A DNA stretch of 64,000 nucleotides from Acinetobacter wuhouensis (GCF_001696605.3 NZ_CP031716.1:1302001-1366000); one strand, 5' to 3'. Shown: positions 1 through 9,732, numbered from the stretch's first letter. Notes: generated from the sequence alone by a model not told the origin. A program made the numbers and translations.

Positions 1-1430
1 TTCAGGTCGTCACAGAAGCACCTGATGATATTTCGTTCCAAGCCATGAGTGAACGTCAACAGGCTTTGGCACAACAAATTTTAAAAGATCCTGCGGTTGA
101 AAGTTTATCCTCCTTTATTGGTATTGATGCTAATAATCCGAAGCTCAGTAATGGCCGAATCCTGATTAATCTGAAACCTTATGCTGAACGTGATCCCGCA
201 TCACAAGTGATGACTCGTTTGCGAGGAGAATTTGATCAAGTCAAAGGTATTCAAGGCTGGATGCAGCCTGTGCAAGAGTTGAGTATTGAAGATAAAATTA
301 GCCGAACGCAATATCAATTGAGTCTTACTGCAACTCGCAGTGCAGATTTAGAGCAATGGACACCTATTTTAGTTGATGCTTTACGTAAACAGGCTGAATT
401 TGCTGATGTCACTAGTGATGGTGGCGGATTAGGCTTACAAGCTTTTATTGATGTCAATCGTGATGCAGCAGCACGTTTAGATTTAAATATTGAAGACATT
501 AGTTTAGCGCTGCAAAACTTGTTTGCACAAAGACAAATTGCCACTTTATACACGCAGTCGAACCAATACCGCATCGTGTTGGAACTCGCTCCAGAGGTGA
601 CACAAGGTTTTGATGCTCTCGCACAGACTTATATCCACAATAAAAATGGTGAACCGATTCTACTCAGTTCAGTGGCAACAATTGTTCAAAAGCGTGTACC
701 AATTCTGCTACAACAACAATCACAATTTCCAGCCAATGGGGTGTCATTTAATCTGGCACAGGGCGTGGCATTGGGTGATGCAATTCAGGTGATTCATCAA
801 GTTGAACAAAAACTCAATTTACCGATAGATGTCAAAGTGAAATTGCAAGGTGCTGCGGCAGCCTATGAAAATTCAAAACAACATACATTTTGGTTAGTGA
901 TTGCTGCGATTGTCACTATGTATATCGTATTGGGAATTTTGTACGAAAGCTTTATTCATCCTATTACCATTCTTTCCACATTACCCTCAGCAGCAATTGG
1001 AGCTTTACTCGCCTTGTTTATGGTCAATCGACCTTTAGACATGATCGCTTTAATTGGCATTATCTTGTTGATTGGTTTGGTGAAAAAAAATGGCATCATG
1101 ATGGTGGACTTTGCCTTAGCTGCTCAACGTAATGAAGGTTTATCGCCTCAACAGGCAATTCACCAAGCAGCACTCATGCGTTTCCGTCCTATTTTAATGA
1201 CCACTTTAGCGGCATTAGTCGGGGCAATTCCATTGATGTTGGCATCAGGGGCGGGGGCGGAGCTGAGACAACCGCTTGGCATTGTCATGGTGGGGGGATT
1301 GTTGCTCAGTCAGGTTCTGACACTCTTTACTACACCTGTGGTGTATTTGTTTTTCGATCGCTTACAGCAGTCATTTAGCCAATCAGATGCAAGCTCATTT
1401 GTAAGCGATGATGTTGGGAGAGAGTCTTGA
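1..1430 (+). CDS. RND efflux permease, MdtB/MuxB-like, 5' truncated by the window edge
   Basis: This is the C-terminal part of an inner-membrane RND proton/drug antiporter. The frame is open from base 3, so the beginning lies outside the window. The protein shows the second porter-domain half, with a conserved tract (LKPYAERD) shared with the next gene, then the last membrane segments, including a VKKNGIMMVDFA helix and an LRQPLGIVMVGG segment. It overlaps the next RND gene by 4 bp (ATGA type). Two tandem RND permeases followed by an outer-membrane factor is the layout of MdtABC and MuxABC-OpmB, where the two permeases form a mixed trimer. Substrates cannot be read from sequence; those systems export bile salts, novobiocin or beta-lactams in other genera. 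Confidence 0.88.
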   Translation, partial: QVVTEAPDDISFQAMSERQQALAQQILKDPAVESLSSFIGIDANNPKLSNGRILINLKPYAERDPASQVMTRLRGEFDQVKGIQGWMQPVQELSIEDKISRTQYQLSLTATRSADLEQWTPILVDALRKQAEFADVTSDGGGLGLQAFIDVNRDAAARLDLNIEDISLALQNLFAQRQIATLYTQSNQYRIVLELAPEVTQGFDALAQTYIHNKNGEPILLSSVATIVQKRVPILLQQQSQFPANGVSFNLAQGVALGDAIQVIHQVEQKLNLPIDVKVKLQGAAAAYENSKQHTFWLVIAAIVTMYIVLGILYESFIHPITILSTLPSAAIGALLALFMVNRPLDMIALIGIILLIGLVKKNGIMMVDFALAAQRNEGLSPQQAIHQAALMRFRPILMTTLAALVGAIPLMLASGAGAELRQPLGIVMVGGLLLSQVLTLFTTPVVYLFFDRLQQSFSQSDASSFVSDDVGRES

Positions 1431-4400
1431 AATTACTCTCAGCCTTTATTCATCGACCTGTTGCAAGTGTGCTAATTGCCATTGCAATTGTACTATTAGG
1501 TGTTTTGGCATATTTGCGCTTACCTGTTGCAGCCTTGCCCCAAGCAGATATTCCAACCATTGTGGTGCGGGCAAGTTTACCTGGGGCAAGCCCTGAGAGT
1601 ATGTCTGCTACAGTAGCAACACCACTGGAACGTGCCATGATGGGCGTGTCTGGGGTGAAAGCCATTAACTCGTCAAGCAGTCAAAGTTCAGCGCAAGTGG
1701 TGCTACATTTTGATTTGGCAACAGATATTAATGAAGCCGCAAGAGAAGTACAAGCCGCCATTAATGCTGCAATGTCTCAGTTACCCTCAGGTATGCCAAG
1801 TCCACCTGAATATTTCAAAGTGAATCCAAGTCAAAGTCCTATTTTTTATTTGGCATTGAGTTCACAGCATTTATCGGCAGGTAAATTATACGAAGTTGCC
1901 AGTGATTTGTTACAGCCGAATTTGGCACAATTGAGTGGGGTGGGGGAAGTTTCGATTGATGGTGCTTCTATGCCAGCGGTGCGGATCACCTTAAATCCCA
2001 ATGCGCTGATTTCACAAGGGGTAAGTTTAGAACAGGTGCGTGAAGCGATTGTTAAAAGCAATCGTACACAAGCACTCGGTGTGATTGAAACTGAGCAATT
2101 ACGTTGGCAAGTGGCACTTTCAAACCAATTAAAAACAGCTGAAGATTTTGCCAATCTTCCTATTCATAAAAGTGCTCAAACGATTGTACGGTTAAAAGAC
2201 GTTGCAGAGGTTCAAGATTCAGTAGAAAACCGTTATGTCAGTGGTTTTCATAATGGTCAAGCTGCGGTCATTATTAAAATTAGCCGACAACCCAATGCTA
2301 ATACAGTTGCAACCATTGAGAAAATTAAACAAAGATTGCCTGAATTACAAATGATGATGCCTGAGGATGCAAAACTCACCACAGTAATGGATGGTTCGAA
2401 AATTATTCGGGCAGGTTTGGACGAAGCACGAGAGACCTTATTATTTTCGATCATTTTAGTGGTGATTGTGGTGGCTTTGATGCTTGGACGAGTACAAAGT
2501 GCATTGGTGCCTGCTGTTGCTTTGATTGTAGTGTTGATTGGTGCAAGCAGTTTGGTGTATTTGGCAGGGTTCTCACTGAATAATTTGTCCATTATGGCGG
2601 TCATTGTTGCCATTGGACTTGTCGTTGATGATGCAATCGTGGTGCTTGAAAATATTGAGCGTCATATTGAGCAAGGTGAGCAACCTATTCAAGCTGCATT
2701 AAAAGGCATTCAGGAAGTTGGGACAACATTAATTGCCATGAATTTGGCTTTGGTGGTGATCTTTATTTCTATTTTGTTTATGGGCGGTGTGATTGAGCGT
2801 TTATTTAGAGAATTTTCTTTAACTTTAGTGTTCATCGTTATTTTATCTGTTGTCATTTCTTTAATATTTACACCAAGTTTATCGGCACGTTGTTTGAAAC
2901 CATTGCCAAACGATCAAGCTCAAACTTTATATCAATATAGTCATCGTTGGATGCAGAAGCTTAATCAGGCTTATATCACCTCATTAAAATGGATGCTCAG
3001 ACACAGTTATCTGGCGATTTTATTGTGGATCAGTGCAATCGCAGGTTCTGTTTATGTGTATCAGACTTTGCCTAAACGTGTATTACCTGAGCAAGATACA
3101 GGGCAAGTTGATGCATTTATTCGGGGCGATGATGGATTCTCATTTCAAATTATGCAGCCCAAAATTGCGGCTTTTAGTGCGTACTTATTAAAAGATCCTG
3201 CTGTGCAAAATGTCGTAGGTACATCAGGAGGTTCAGGTGGTACAACCAATTCATCTTTGATGGTGAGTTTAAAACCTAAAGCAGAACGCGATGGTCAAAG
3301 TGCGCATGATGTTGTCGAGCGTTTGAAACAAAATGCGCCGTGGCAGGCAGGCGCAATTTTTTCGGCACGTGTAAAACAGGAACTCGAACTTGATGATCCA
3401 TTTGGTGGCAGTGGTCAGGATTATATGTTGCTTTTGCAATCTGACAATGTGGCTTTGTTACGTGAATGGGTACCTAAAGTTGCTTTGGCAATGCAAAAAC
3501 TACCTCAACTTGAAGAGGTTGAATCCATGGGGGATGAAGGTGCACAACACGTAACGCTTGATATTGACCGTGAGGCTGCTCAACGCTTAGGGGTAAATAT
3601 AGAAAGTATCGCCAGTGTGTTAAATAACTCATTTTCACAGCGTCAAATTTCAACGATTTATGATCAAACGCAACAGTTTCATGTGGTGATGGAAGTCGAT
3701 AAACGCTTTACTGAACAGCCTGAATCATTAGCACATATCCGCGTACCCAATCAGCATGGTGAATCAGTTCCACTGAGTAATTTTGCCACATGGTCTTATG
3801 GTATCAGCAATGATCGAGTTTACCGCCGTAATCAGTATGCAGCGATGGGCATTGGCTATGTGGTTAAACCTGAATATAGCAATGAACAAGCCGATGCTGC
3901 GATTCGTTCAGTTTTACCTGACGTCATGTTACCAAACGAAATATTTATGACCAGTGATAAAGAGGCTGAAGCTCAAAGCTTACAAAGTGGATTAACTACA
4001 CCTGTGCTGATTTTAGCGGTGATTTTGTTAATTTATATTGTTCTAGGCGTGACTTATGAAAGCGTGGTACATCCGTTTACGATTTTATCCACCATCCCCG
4101 CAGTTGCCTTAGGGGCATTATTGACGCTGTGGACATTCGGTTTTCATTTTAGCTTAATCGCTTTGTTGGGCATGTTTTTACTGATTGGTGTTGTGGTGAA
4201 AAATGCCATTCTTCTGATTGATTTTACTTTGAAGGAAAGGCGGGCAGGAAAATCAGCCAATCAAGCCATATTATCAGCTGCGGAACTACGGTTTAGACCC
4301 ATTTTAATGACCAATACCGCAGCGTTATTAGGTGCTATTCCATTGGCACTCAGTTGGGGCGAAGGTGCTGAATTACGTCAGCCTTTAGGTGTCGTGATCG

Positions 4401-4519
4401 TAGGTGGTTTGGCGCTTGGGCAATTACTCACCTTATATACCACACCTGTGTTGTATCTAGTTTTAGAAAAAAGTGCTGAATTTTTTAAAAAATCGAAAAA
4501 AGTGCATGTAATTGGTTGA
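1427..4519 (+). CDS. RND efflux permease, MdtC/MuxC-like
   Basis: This is a full-length 1030-residue RND inner-membrane transporter, the usual size for the family. An N-terminal membrane anchor (HRPVASVLIAIAIVLLG) is followed by two porter halves, each followed by a membrane bundle. The proton-relay pair is visible as VVDDAIVVLEN near residue 400 in the fourth membrane helix, and the C-terminal bundle has VVVKNAILLIDFT. It overlaps the preceding RND gene by 4 bp and is followed at once by an outer-membrane channel gene, so the three are one operon. The tandem-permease arrangement suggests it works as a heterotrimer with its neighbour. The periplasmic adaptor should lie upstream of the window. 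Confidence 0.93.
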   Translation: MKLLSAFIHRPVASVLIAIAIVLLGVLAYLRLPVAALPQADIPTIVVRASLPGASPESMSATVATPLERAMMGVSGVKAINSSSSQSSAQVVLHFDLATDINEAAREVQAAINAAMSQLPSGMPSPPEYFKVNPSQSPIFYLALSSQHLSAGKLYEVASDLLQPNLAQLSGVGEVSIDGASMPAVRITLNPNALISQGVSLEQVREAIVKSNRTQALGVIETEQLRWQVALSNQLKTAEDFANLPIHKSAQTIVRLKDVAEVQDSVENRYVSGFHNGQAAVIIKISRQPNANTVATIEKIKQRLPELQMMMPEDAKLTTVMDGSKIIRAGLDEARETLLFSIILVVIVVALMLGRVQSALVPAVALIVVLIGASSLVYLAGFSLNNLSIMAVIVAIGLVVDDAIVVLENIERHIEQGEQPIQAALKGIQEVGTTLIAMNLALVVIFISILFMGGVIERLFREFSLTLVFIVILSVVISLIFTPSLSARCLKPLPNDQAQTLYQYSHRWMQKLNQAYITSLKWMLRHSYLAILLWISAIAGSVYVYQTLPKRVLPEQDTGQVDAFIRGDDGFSFQIMQPKIAAFSAYLLKDPAVQNVVGTSGGSGGTTNSSLMVSLKPKAERDGQSAHDVVERLKQNAPWQAGAIFSARVKQELELDDPFGGSGQDYMLLLQSDNVALLREWVPKVALAMQKLPQLEEVESMGDEGAQHVTLDIDREAAQRLGVNIESIASVLNNSFSQRQISTIYDQTQQFHVVMEVDKRFTEQPESLAHIRVPNQHGESVPLSNFATWSYGISNDRVYRRNQYAAMGIGYVVKPEYSNEQADAAIRSVLPDVMLPNEIFMTSDKEAEAQSLQSGLTTPVLILAVILLIYIVLGVTYESVVHPFTILSTIPAVALGALLTLWTFGFHFSLIALLGMFLLIGVVVKNAILLIDFTLKERRAGKSANQAILSAAELRFRPILMTNTAALLGAIPLALSWGEGAELRQPLGVVIVGGLALGQLLTLYTTPVLYLVLEKSAEFFKKSKKVHVIG

Positions 4520-4533
4520 GGGAAATAGGAAAT

Positions 4534-5934
4534 ATGATGCAAAGTTTAGTTTATAAAAATGTGATCAGCCTCAGTTGCATACTCATTTTAACCGCATGTA
4601 GTTCTCATGTTGTCGTACATCCGCCTGAATATCAGATTCCAATTGTACAAGCAGATGATCAATATAAATATGCAGATTTAAATTGGACACCAACCTCAAC
4701 CATTCAAATTTCTGCTGGGCAATGGTGGGAAATTTATCAAGACCCTGTCTTAAGCCAATTGATGCAACAATTAAATCTAGAAAATTTCACATTAAAGCAA
4801 GCTGAAGCACGTTATCAGCAAGCACAGGCTTTACTTGAGATACAACGTGCCAATCGTATCCCCAATATTACTGCAACGAGTTCTGCAAACCGTAATGGCG
4901 CAAAAAACACCTCAACAAGTAGTCAATTTGACTTAGGTGTTCAAGCCAGTTGGGTGCTAGATTTGTGGGGACGAGTGGCGAAAGCCATCGAAGGGCAACA
5001 AGCCAATCTTGAAGCGAATCAAGCGGATTTGGATGCGATTAAACTTAATCAACAGCTTTTAGCGACAGAAGCGTATTGGACGATTCGTGTACTAGATGCA
5101 CAATCAGATGTACTAGGGCAAACTGAAAAAAGTTATCTACGTTCAGTTCAGATTTTAAAGAATCAATATCATGCAGGCATGATCGCACGTGCTGATGTGA
5201 TTCAAGCAGAAACTCAATTAAAACAGGTACAAATTCAGCAGATTGAAGCTACACGAGATCGAAATTTACAAGAAAATATTTTGGCTGTGTTACAAGGCAA
5301 AAGCGTTGCTCAATTCCAATTAAGGAAACAAAAGCAGACTTTGACTGTTCCACAGCTTCCAACACAGCTGCCAAGTCGATTATTAATCCAACGTCCTGAT
5401 GTGATTCGTGCAGAACGAGAATTGGCAAGCACACATGCAGCATTGGGTCTAGCACAGACAGCATGGTTACCAGATCTGACGATAGGTCTAAATGGCCGTG
5501 TAAATAGCCAAATTTTTAGTCATCTTTTTTCATCACCACACTATTTGTGGTCTACAGGTTTACAAGCGACAGCGATGCTTTTTGATGGTGGTAAACGTGA
5601 TGCTGAAATCGCACAGGCACAAGCACATTATGCTGAAAAATTAGCAGCTTATAGACAGTCGATATTAACAGGTTGGAAAGAAGTCGAAGATGCTTTATTA
5701 CAGGCATCAAGTTTTAAACAGCAACAAGTTGAACAAAACAAATTATTGGCTTTGGCAATTGAAAATGAGCAAGTGGCAATGCGACGTTATAACGCAGGTT
5801 TAGTGAGCTATTTGGAAGTGATCTCAGCGCAAAATCTCAGATTACAGGCTGAGCAAACAATTTTACAATTACAGCAATCGCAGTTAAATAATACGGCGCA
5901 GTTGGTTGCAGCATTAGGGGGAAGAGTGAAATGA
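4534..5934 (+). CDS. Outer-membrane efflux channel lipoprotein (TolC/OprM family)
   Basis: This is the outer-membrane factor of the RND pump, forming the exit duct. The chosen start is the ATG at 4534, after an AGGAAAT ribosome site; an in-frame upstream start would overlap the permease gene. The N-terminus is a lipoprotein signal with lipobox LTAC (Cys22). Two OEP repeats follow, with motifs typical of the NodT/CusC/OprM branch: WWEIYQDP, a coiled region rich in Gln and Ala, LLIQRPDVIRAERELA, and YNAGLVSYLEVISAQ near the C-terminus. Length (466 aa) is normal. It is the last gene of the operon. Confidence 0.93.
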   Translation: MMQSLVYKNVISLSCILILTACSSHVVVHPPEYQIPIVQADDQYKYADLNWTPTSTIQISAGQWWEIYQDPVLSQLMQQLNLENFTLKQAEARYQQAQALLEIQRANRIPNITATSSANRNGAKNTSTSSQFDLGVQASWVLDLWGRVAKAIEGQQANLEANQADLDAIKLNQQLLATEAYWTIRVLDAQSDVLGQTEKSYLRSVQILKNQYHAGMIARADVIQAETQLKQVQIQQIEATRDRNLQENILAVLQGKSVAQFQLRKQKQTLTVPQLPTQLPSRLLIQRPDVIRAERELASTHAALGLAQTAWLPDLTIGLNGRVNSQIFSHLFSSPHYLWSTGLQATAMLFDGGKRDAEIAQAQAHYAEKLAAYRQSILTGWKEVEDALLQASSFKQQQVEQNKLLALAIENEQVAMRRYNAGLVSYLEVISAQNLRLQAEQTILQLQQSQLNNTAQLVAALGGRVK

Positions 5935-6031
5935 GATGGGGCGTTAAGATATTTGAGTTTTGATATATGCTGAAATGAAAAGGCTTTCACATGGATAAGT
6001 TAAAATATGAAATACTTAAGTTTAGAAGGAT
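5935..6031. other. AT-rich spacer between the efflux operon and the transposase relic
   Basis: I see no gene here. A short reading frame starting at 6008 is stopped after about 14 codons and lies on the strand opposite the transposase relic. No clear U-tract terminator hairpin follows the efflux operon. Confidence 0.5.
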
Positions 6032-6450
6032 TTAAAAAATTAATTGCTTAGGAAGCTGAAAATGATTTTTATGGAGCAGTTTAAGCAAATTGAGGTACAA
6101 ATTACGGTGCCTATGATTGAAGCGATATTCAGTCTCTTTAAGATGCAGATAACAACATTTTCTTGTTAATTCCATTGAATTTAATTAAACGCTTTTTGGC
6201 ATATCTTCAAAACGATTCAATTTCATTTACCACGAACACGACGTGCCCAAAGTAAGATCATCAAGTTCAACCACACCTTCAAAAGTAGAATTTTATTCAC
6301 AAGCTTGGCTATTTTATTATGAATTTTAATGAAGCTTCATTTGCTGGAACGGACATAAATATTGGCTAATTCTGCAGTGTCAGTAGCAGTAAAATCCATG
6401 GTAAAAGAGTGAATAATTTGTCTGAATTTCGCTTCTGTAATTTTAGAACA
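6032..6450 (-). pseudogene. Relic of an IS1595/IS1016-type (ISXO2-like) transposase
   Basis: Reading the minus strand in shifting frames gives consecutive pieces that look like an ISXO2-type DDE transposase. An N-terminal piece (KITEAKFRQIIHSF, then TATDTAELANIYVRSSK) is interrupted by a stop. Next comes FEGVVELDD, matching the first DDE aspartate region, and in another frame WARRVRGK. A C-terminal piece, LHLKETEYRFNHR followed by NLYLNLLKLL, matches the usual family end. The middle of the catalytic domain appears deleted and several frameshifts and stops are present, so it cannot be active. I could not find clear terminal inverted repeats. Family assignment rests on recognised motifs, not a search. 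Confidence 0.6.
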
Positions 6451-6514
6451 CTAATAATATCTATTTTTATATTTTATATTAATAGGTTACGATATATTTG
6501 GATATATTATCTTC

Positions 6515-6745
6515 CTAAGCCCACAAGATAAATTGTTCTAAAGTTTTTGACACAACTCGAACTTCAGGATTTAGAATAGCGGGGTTAACAAGTATCTCCT
6601 CTTCAAAGTGTTTAATCAATTCTTTCGCAAGTGATTCTTTGGCAAAAGTTCTAGTTTTATTGAATGTGGTTTTATCCTGATGCTTGATACGTCTATGAGC
6701 TGTATTCGTAAATCTTTTATCAACCTTTTGACGTTTTGTAATCGT
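6515..6745 (-). pseudogene. Start-less 76-codon reading frame, possible gene remnant
   Basis: The minus strand holds an open stretch of 76 codons ending in TAG, with a plausible lysine-rich soluble composition (for example FNKTRTFAKESLAKELIKHF and VVSKTLEQFILWA). It has no in-frame ATG, GTG or TTG near its beginning. An ATG lies just upstream at about 6751 in another frame, so a single frameshift could explain it. I do not recognise the family. Given the neighbouring transposase relic, a decayed accessory gene is the simplest reading. Confidence 0.3.
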
Positions 6746-6765
6746 TCATGTCTATCCCTATGTTC

Positions 6766-6810
6766 GTGCTACAATTTTTATAAATGCTACAATATTAAAA
6801 ATTGTAGCAC
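6766..6810. repeat. 15-bp inverted repeat with an extra internal copy, upstream of dusB
   Basis: GTGCTACAATTTTTA (6766-6780) is repeated in perfect inverse orientation at 6796-6810, with a 15-base spacer. The spacer holds a further direct copy of the core, TGCTACAAT, at 6785-6793. The core is thus present three times in 45 bp, just before dusB. The TACAAT units resemble -10 boxes. It could be an operator, an insertion-sequence end or a hairpin. Confidence 0.6.
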
Positions 6811-6820
6811 TCTTTAAGCA

Positions 6821-7918
6821 GTGAATACTTTGAAATATGCGAAAATGTTTGAGAATACAGGAAATTTAAAATTGAGTAAAAACAATGTTATTGCTGATTT
6901 ATTCGATCGATCAAAGCATTCTCCTATATTTGTCGCGCCGATGGCAGGTGTGACTGATCGTCCATTTAGAACACTGTGTAAATACTTTGGCGCTGGGCAT
7001 GCGGTCAGTGAAATGATGACCTCTGATCAAACTTTACGTATGACCAAAAAAAGTTTGTATCGTGCTAATTTTGATGGTGAACTTGCCCCAATTTCAGCGC
7101 AAATTGCAGGTTCAGAACCTGAACAACTGGCCGAGGCGGCACGCTATCAAGTCGCCAATGGTGCGCAGATTGTCGATATCAATATGGGTTGTCCTGCTAA
7201 AAAAGTCTGCAATAAACTTGCAGGTTCAGCACTGCTTAAAGATGAAGATTTGGTTGCACGAATTTTGGATACGGTGGTTGCTGCGGTGGATGTTCCTGTG
7301 ACATTAAAAACCCGTTTGGGCTTTTTAAATGGTCATGAAAATATTATGCGAGTTGCCAAACGAGCAGAGGAAGCAGGCATTGCAGCGCTCGCTTTGCATG
7401 GACGTACTCGTGAAGATATGTATTTAAATACAGCACGTTATAGTTTGATTAAAGAAGTCAAAAGCATGTTGTCGATCCCTGTGATTGCCAATGGTGATAT
7501 CGACAGTCCTGAAAAAGCCAAATATGTGTTGGATTATACAGGTGCTGATGCGGTGATGATTGGGCGTGCAGCTCAAGGTCGTCCGTGGATTTTTCGTGAA
7601 ATTGATCATTATTTAAAAACAGGTGAACATTTAGCTGCACCTGATATTCAAGAAGTGAAAGATGTCTTACTTGGGCATTTAGCTGAGTTGTATCAGTTCT
7701 ATGGTGAATACTCAGGTTGTCGCATCGCTCGAAAACATATTGCGTGGTATACCAAAGGTTTACGATCAAGCAATGAGTTCCGTCAAAATATGTATAAAGT
7801 TGAAAGCACGATTGAGCAAGCTAAGGTGGTTGAGGACTATTTTAATCACTTGCTGGATCAAGGAAATATCATGAGTGATGTGCAAGTGGAACAAGTAAAT
7901 TTGTTAGAAACAAAATGA
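6821..7918 (+). CDS. dusB: tRNA-dihydrouridine synthase B
   Basis: This FMN enzyme reduces specific uridines in the tRNA D-loop to dihydrouridine using NADPH. The TIM barrel begins with FVAPMAGVTDRPFRTLC. The catalytic cysteine is in DINMGCPAKKVCNKLAGSALL, and FMN/phosphate-binding motifs GRTRE and GDIDSPEKA, then ADAVMIGRAAQGRPWIF, are all present. The reading frame can start at GTG 6821 or ATG 6845; both leave an N-terminal extension of about 25-35 residues before the barrel, longer than usual DusB, perhaps because the upstream sequence was rearranged by the insertion-sequence relic. The common gammaproteobacterial partner gene fis is not downstream. Function is confident, start is not. Confidence 0.92.
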   Translation: MNTLKYAKMFENTGNLKLSKNNVIADLFDRSKHSPIFVAPMAGVTDRPFRTLCKYFGAGHAVSEMMTSDQTLRMTKKSLYRANFDGELAPISAQIAGSEPEQLAEAARYQVANGAQIVDINMGCPAKKVCNKLAGSALLKDEDLVARILDTVVAAVDVPVTLKTRLGFLNGHENIMRVAKRAEEAGIAALALHGRTREDMYLNTARYSLIKEVKSMLSIPVIANGDIDSPEKAKYVLDYTGADAVMIGRAAQGRPWIFREIDHYLKTGEHLAAPDIQEVKDVLLGHLAELYQFYGEYSGCRIARKHIAWYTKGLRSSNEFRQNMYKVESTIEQAKVVEDYFNHLLDQGNIMSDVQVEQVNLLETK

Positions 7919-8021
7919 GTGGTGGATGAGATCTGATTTTAGCAGATGTGATTTGAGGAATAGTTGTGTGAAAATGAAAGTGAATTGTCTTTTAGGTGAT
8001 TCATAATCAAAAGGAAAAGTC

Positions 8022-8528
8022 ATGAAACAACAATTATTACTTATGGCTCAATACAATATTTGGGCAACAAATCGACTTTGTCTTCATCTGGAACATGTTT
8101 CTGATGAAGATTTCTACAAAGATATAGGTCTTTATTTTAAAAGTATATTTGGTACGGTCAATCACTTATTATTAGGTGAGCATTATTTATGGTATCCACG
8201 CTTTGCTGAAGGGATTTCGCCTGCGCTAAAATTGACAGATATTGTTGAGCCGAGCAAAGAGAAGTGTCTTTTACAACTACAACAAAAGTCTTATCAATGG
8301 ATCGCTTTTATTGAGTCTTTAACTCAGCCACGTTTAGATGGGCTTTTAACCTATAGACGGGTCAATGGTGAAGAATTGAGTTTGCCTTTTGCAGCAACAT
8401 TGATGCATGTTTTTTATCATGGTACCCATCACCGCGGGCAGATCACAGCAGCGATAACCGCTTTAGGTTATGAATGTCCTGAGCTGGATTTGGTGTATAT
8501 GCTTTCTGAAAATCAGCGAAGCAAATAG
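8022..8528 (+). CDS. DinB-fold putative metal-dependent enzyme
   Basis: This is a 168-residue four-helix DinB/YfiT-type protein. The three expected metal-ligand histidines can be seen: one in VNHLLLGEHYLW and two in HVFYHGTHHRGQ near residues 130-137. Proteins of this superfamily include thiol-dependent S-transferases (mycothiol or bacillithiol users); in gammaproteobacteria the substrate is unknown. A ribosome site AAGGAAAAG precedes the ATG. It is followed by a hairpin terminator shared with the converging next gene. Confidence 0.8.
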   Translation: MKQQLLLMAQYNIWATNRLCLHLEHVSDEDFYKDIGLYFKSIFGTVNHLLLGEHYLWYPRFAEGISPALKLTDIVEPSKEKCLLQLQQKSYQWIAFIESLTQPRLDGLLTYRRVNGEELSLPFAATLMHVFYHGTHHRGQITAAITALGYECPELDLVYMLSENQRSK

Positions 8529-8552
8529 ACGTTATTGTAACAACGTCTATTT
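8523..8552. terminator. Bidirectional intrinsic terminator
   Basis: Arms AAATAGACGTT and AACGTCTATTT pair over 11 bp around an 8-base loop. It lies between two converging genes, and A/T runs at the outer ends of the arms serve both directions. Confidence 0.75.
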
Positions 8553-8571
8553 GAGATTTACTATGTTGGAT

Positions 8572-9615
8572 TTAAGCGTGATTCATTTCCACAACCAATT
8601 GATTAATCAAATCAGGTGCTTCAAGTTGTCGAATTTGTGCCACATTTGAACCTGCCCAGAAAGCACCATAACCCACATCGTCATTTTTTAAGGCTAAAGC
8701 ATTTAATTGTTTAGCAATGTCATAAGCGTATGGATAGGGTGCAGAATCGGGACGATTTGCTTGATCAATTTCAGCTTGCCAATGATTAATTAGACCACGA
8801 GCTGGTCGACCTGAAATTGTTGCTGTTATTTGAGTAATGGGTTGGTCGAATAGGGCTTGGCGATACGCAGCATTGGCATTTGATGATTTACATTGAACAA
8901 ATGCTGTACCGAGTTGAACCGCATCAGCCCCCATTTTCATCATAGCTTTTGCTTGTGCACCATTCATTATTCCGCCTGCTGCAATGACAGGTAATGAACA
9001 GTGACGTTTAATCAATTGAACGAGGTCAGCTGTTTTAATTGCGCCATCAATATTTGCATTAAAAATACCACGATGACCGCCCGCTTCAGTACCTTGCGCG
9101 ATGATAATATCAATACCCGCAGCTTCTATTGATTTCGCTTCAATTAAATTGGTCGCTGAAACCATAGTAATAATACCAGCATCTTGTAATCTTTTTATTT
9201 GATTGCTGTGCGGAATCCCAAAATGAAAACTTACTGCTTTGGGTTTCGTTTCTAAACAAAGATTTAAATAATCATCATTGTCTTTAAAACTTGGATAAAT
9301 ACATTTCAACTCAGTCGGTGGTGTCGCACCAAATTTCTCAAATTCAGGTTTTAAATAATTAATCCAATTTAGATTGGCTTCGACATCCGTTGGACATGAT
9401 TCGTGGCAAAAAAAGTTAAGCTGAAATGGCTTATCTGTCAGTGCTTGCGTCGCTAAAATTTGCTGTCTCGCTGTTTCAACCGAATTTGCCCCTAGACCCA
9501 ATGAACCTAAAGCACCTTGATTGGAAACTTCAGCAGCTAATTCAGGAGTCGAGACACCTGCCATAGGCGCGAGCAGGATCGGATGTTTAATTCCTAATTG
9601 GTTTAGTAGCGACAT
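8572..9615 (-). CDS. Nitronate monooxygenase (2-nitropropane dioxygenase family)
   Basis: This flavin-dependent TIM-barrel enzyme oxidises alkyl nitronates, such as propionate-3-nitronate, to carbonyl compounds and nitrite. Characteristic parts are the N-terminal HPILLAPMAGVSTPELAAEVS, the FMN-phosphate motif AQGTEAGGHRG, GGIMNGAQAKAMMKMGADAVQLGTAF in the phosphate-binding half, and a C-terminal GAFWAGSN segment. Length (347 aa) fits class I enzymes. A GAAGGAG-type ribosome site (complement of ctccttc) lies before the ATG. It is monocistronic and convergent with the DinB-type gene. The FMN site is secure; the exact substrate is inferred. Confidence 0.87.
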   Translation of the reverse strand: MSLLNQLGIKHPILLAPMAGVSTPELAAEVSNQGALGSLGLGANSVETARQQILATQALTDKPFQLNFFCHESCPTDVEANLNWINYLKPEFEKFGATPPTELKCIYPSFKDNDDYLNLCLETKPKAVSFHFGIPHSNQIKRLQDAGIITMVSATNLIEAKSIEAAGIDIIIAQGTEAGGHRGIFNANIDGAIKTADLVQLIKRHCSLPVIAAGGIMNGAQAKAMMKMGADAVQLGTAFVQCKSSNANAAYRQALFDQPITQITATISGRPARGLINHWQAEIDQANRPDSAPYPYAYDIAKQLNALALKNDDVGYGAFWAGSNVAQIRQLEAPDLINQLVVEMNHA

Positions 9616-9732
9616 ACTTTAACTCCTTCAGTTTGATTTAACTTTGCCGAAGCTTTTAACAATAAGCAAATTATGTTCAATATTTATTAATTAAATACAT
9701 TTAAAATACATCTTATGCGGTTGCATGAATGA

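Noticed and set aside
1..5934. AdeABC-type pump
   Set aside because: Two tandem RND permeases with 4-bp overlap fit MdtBC/MuxBC better than the single-permease AdeB arrangement.
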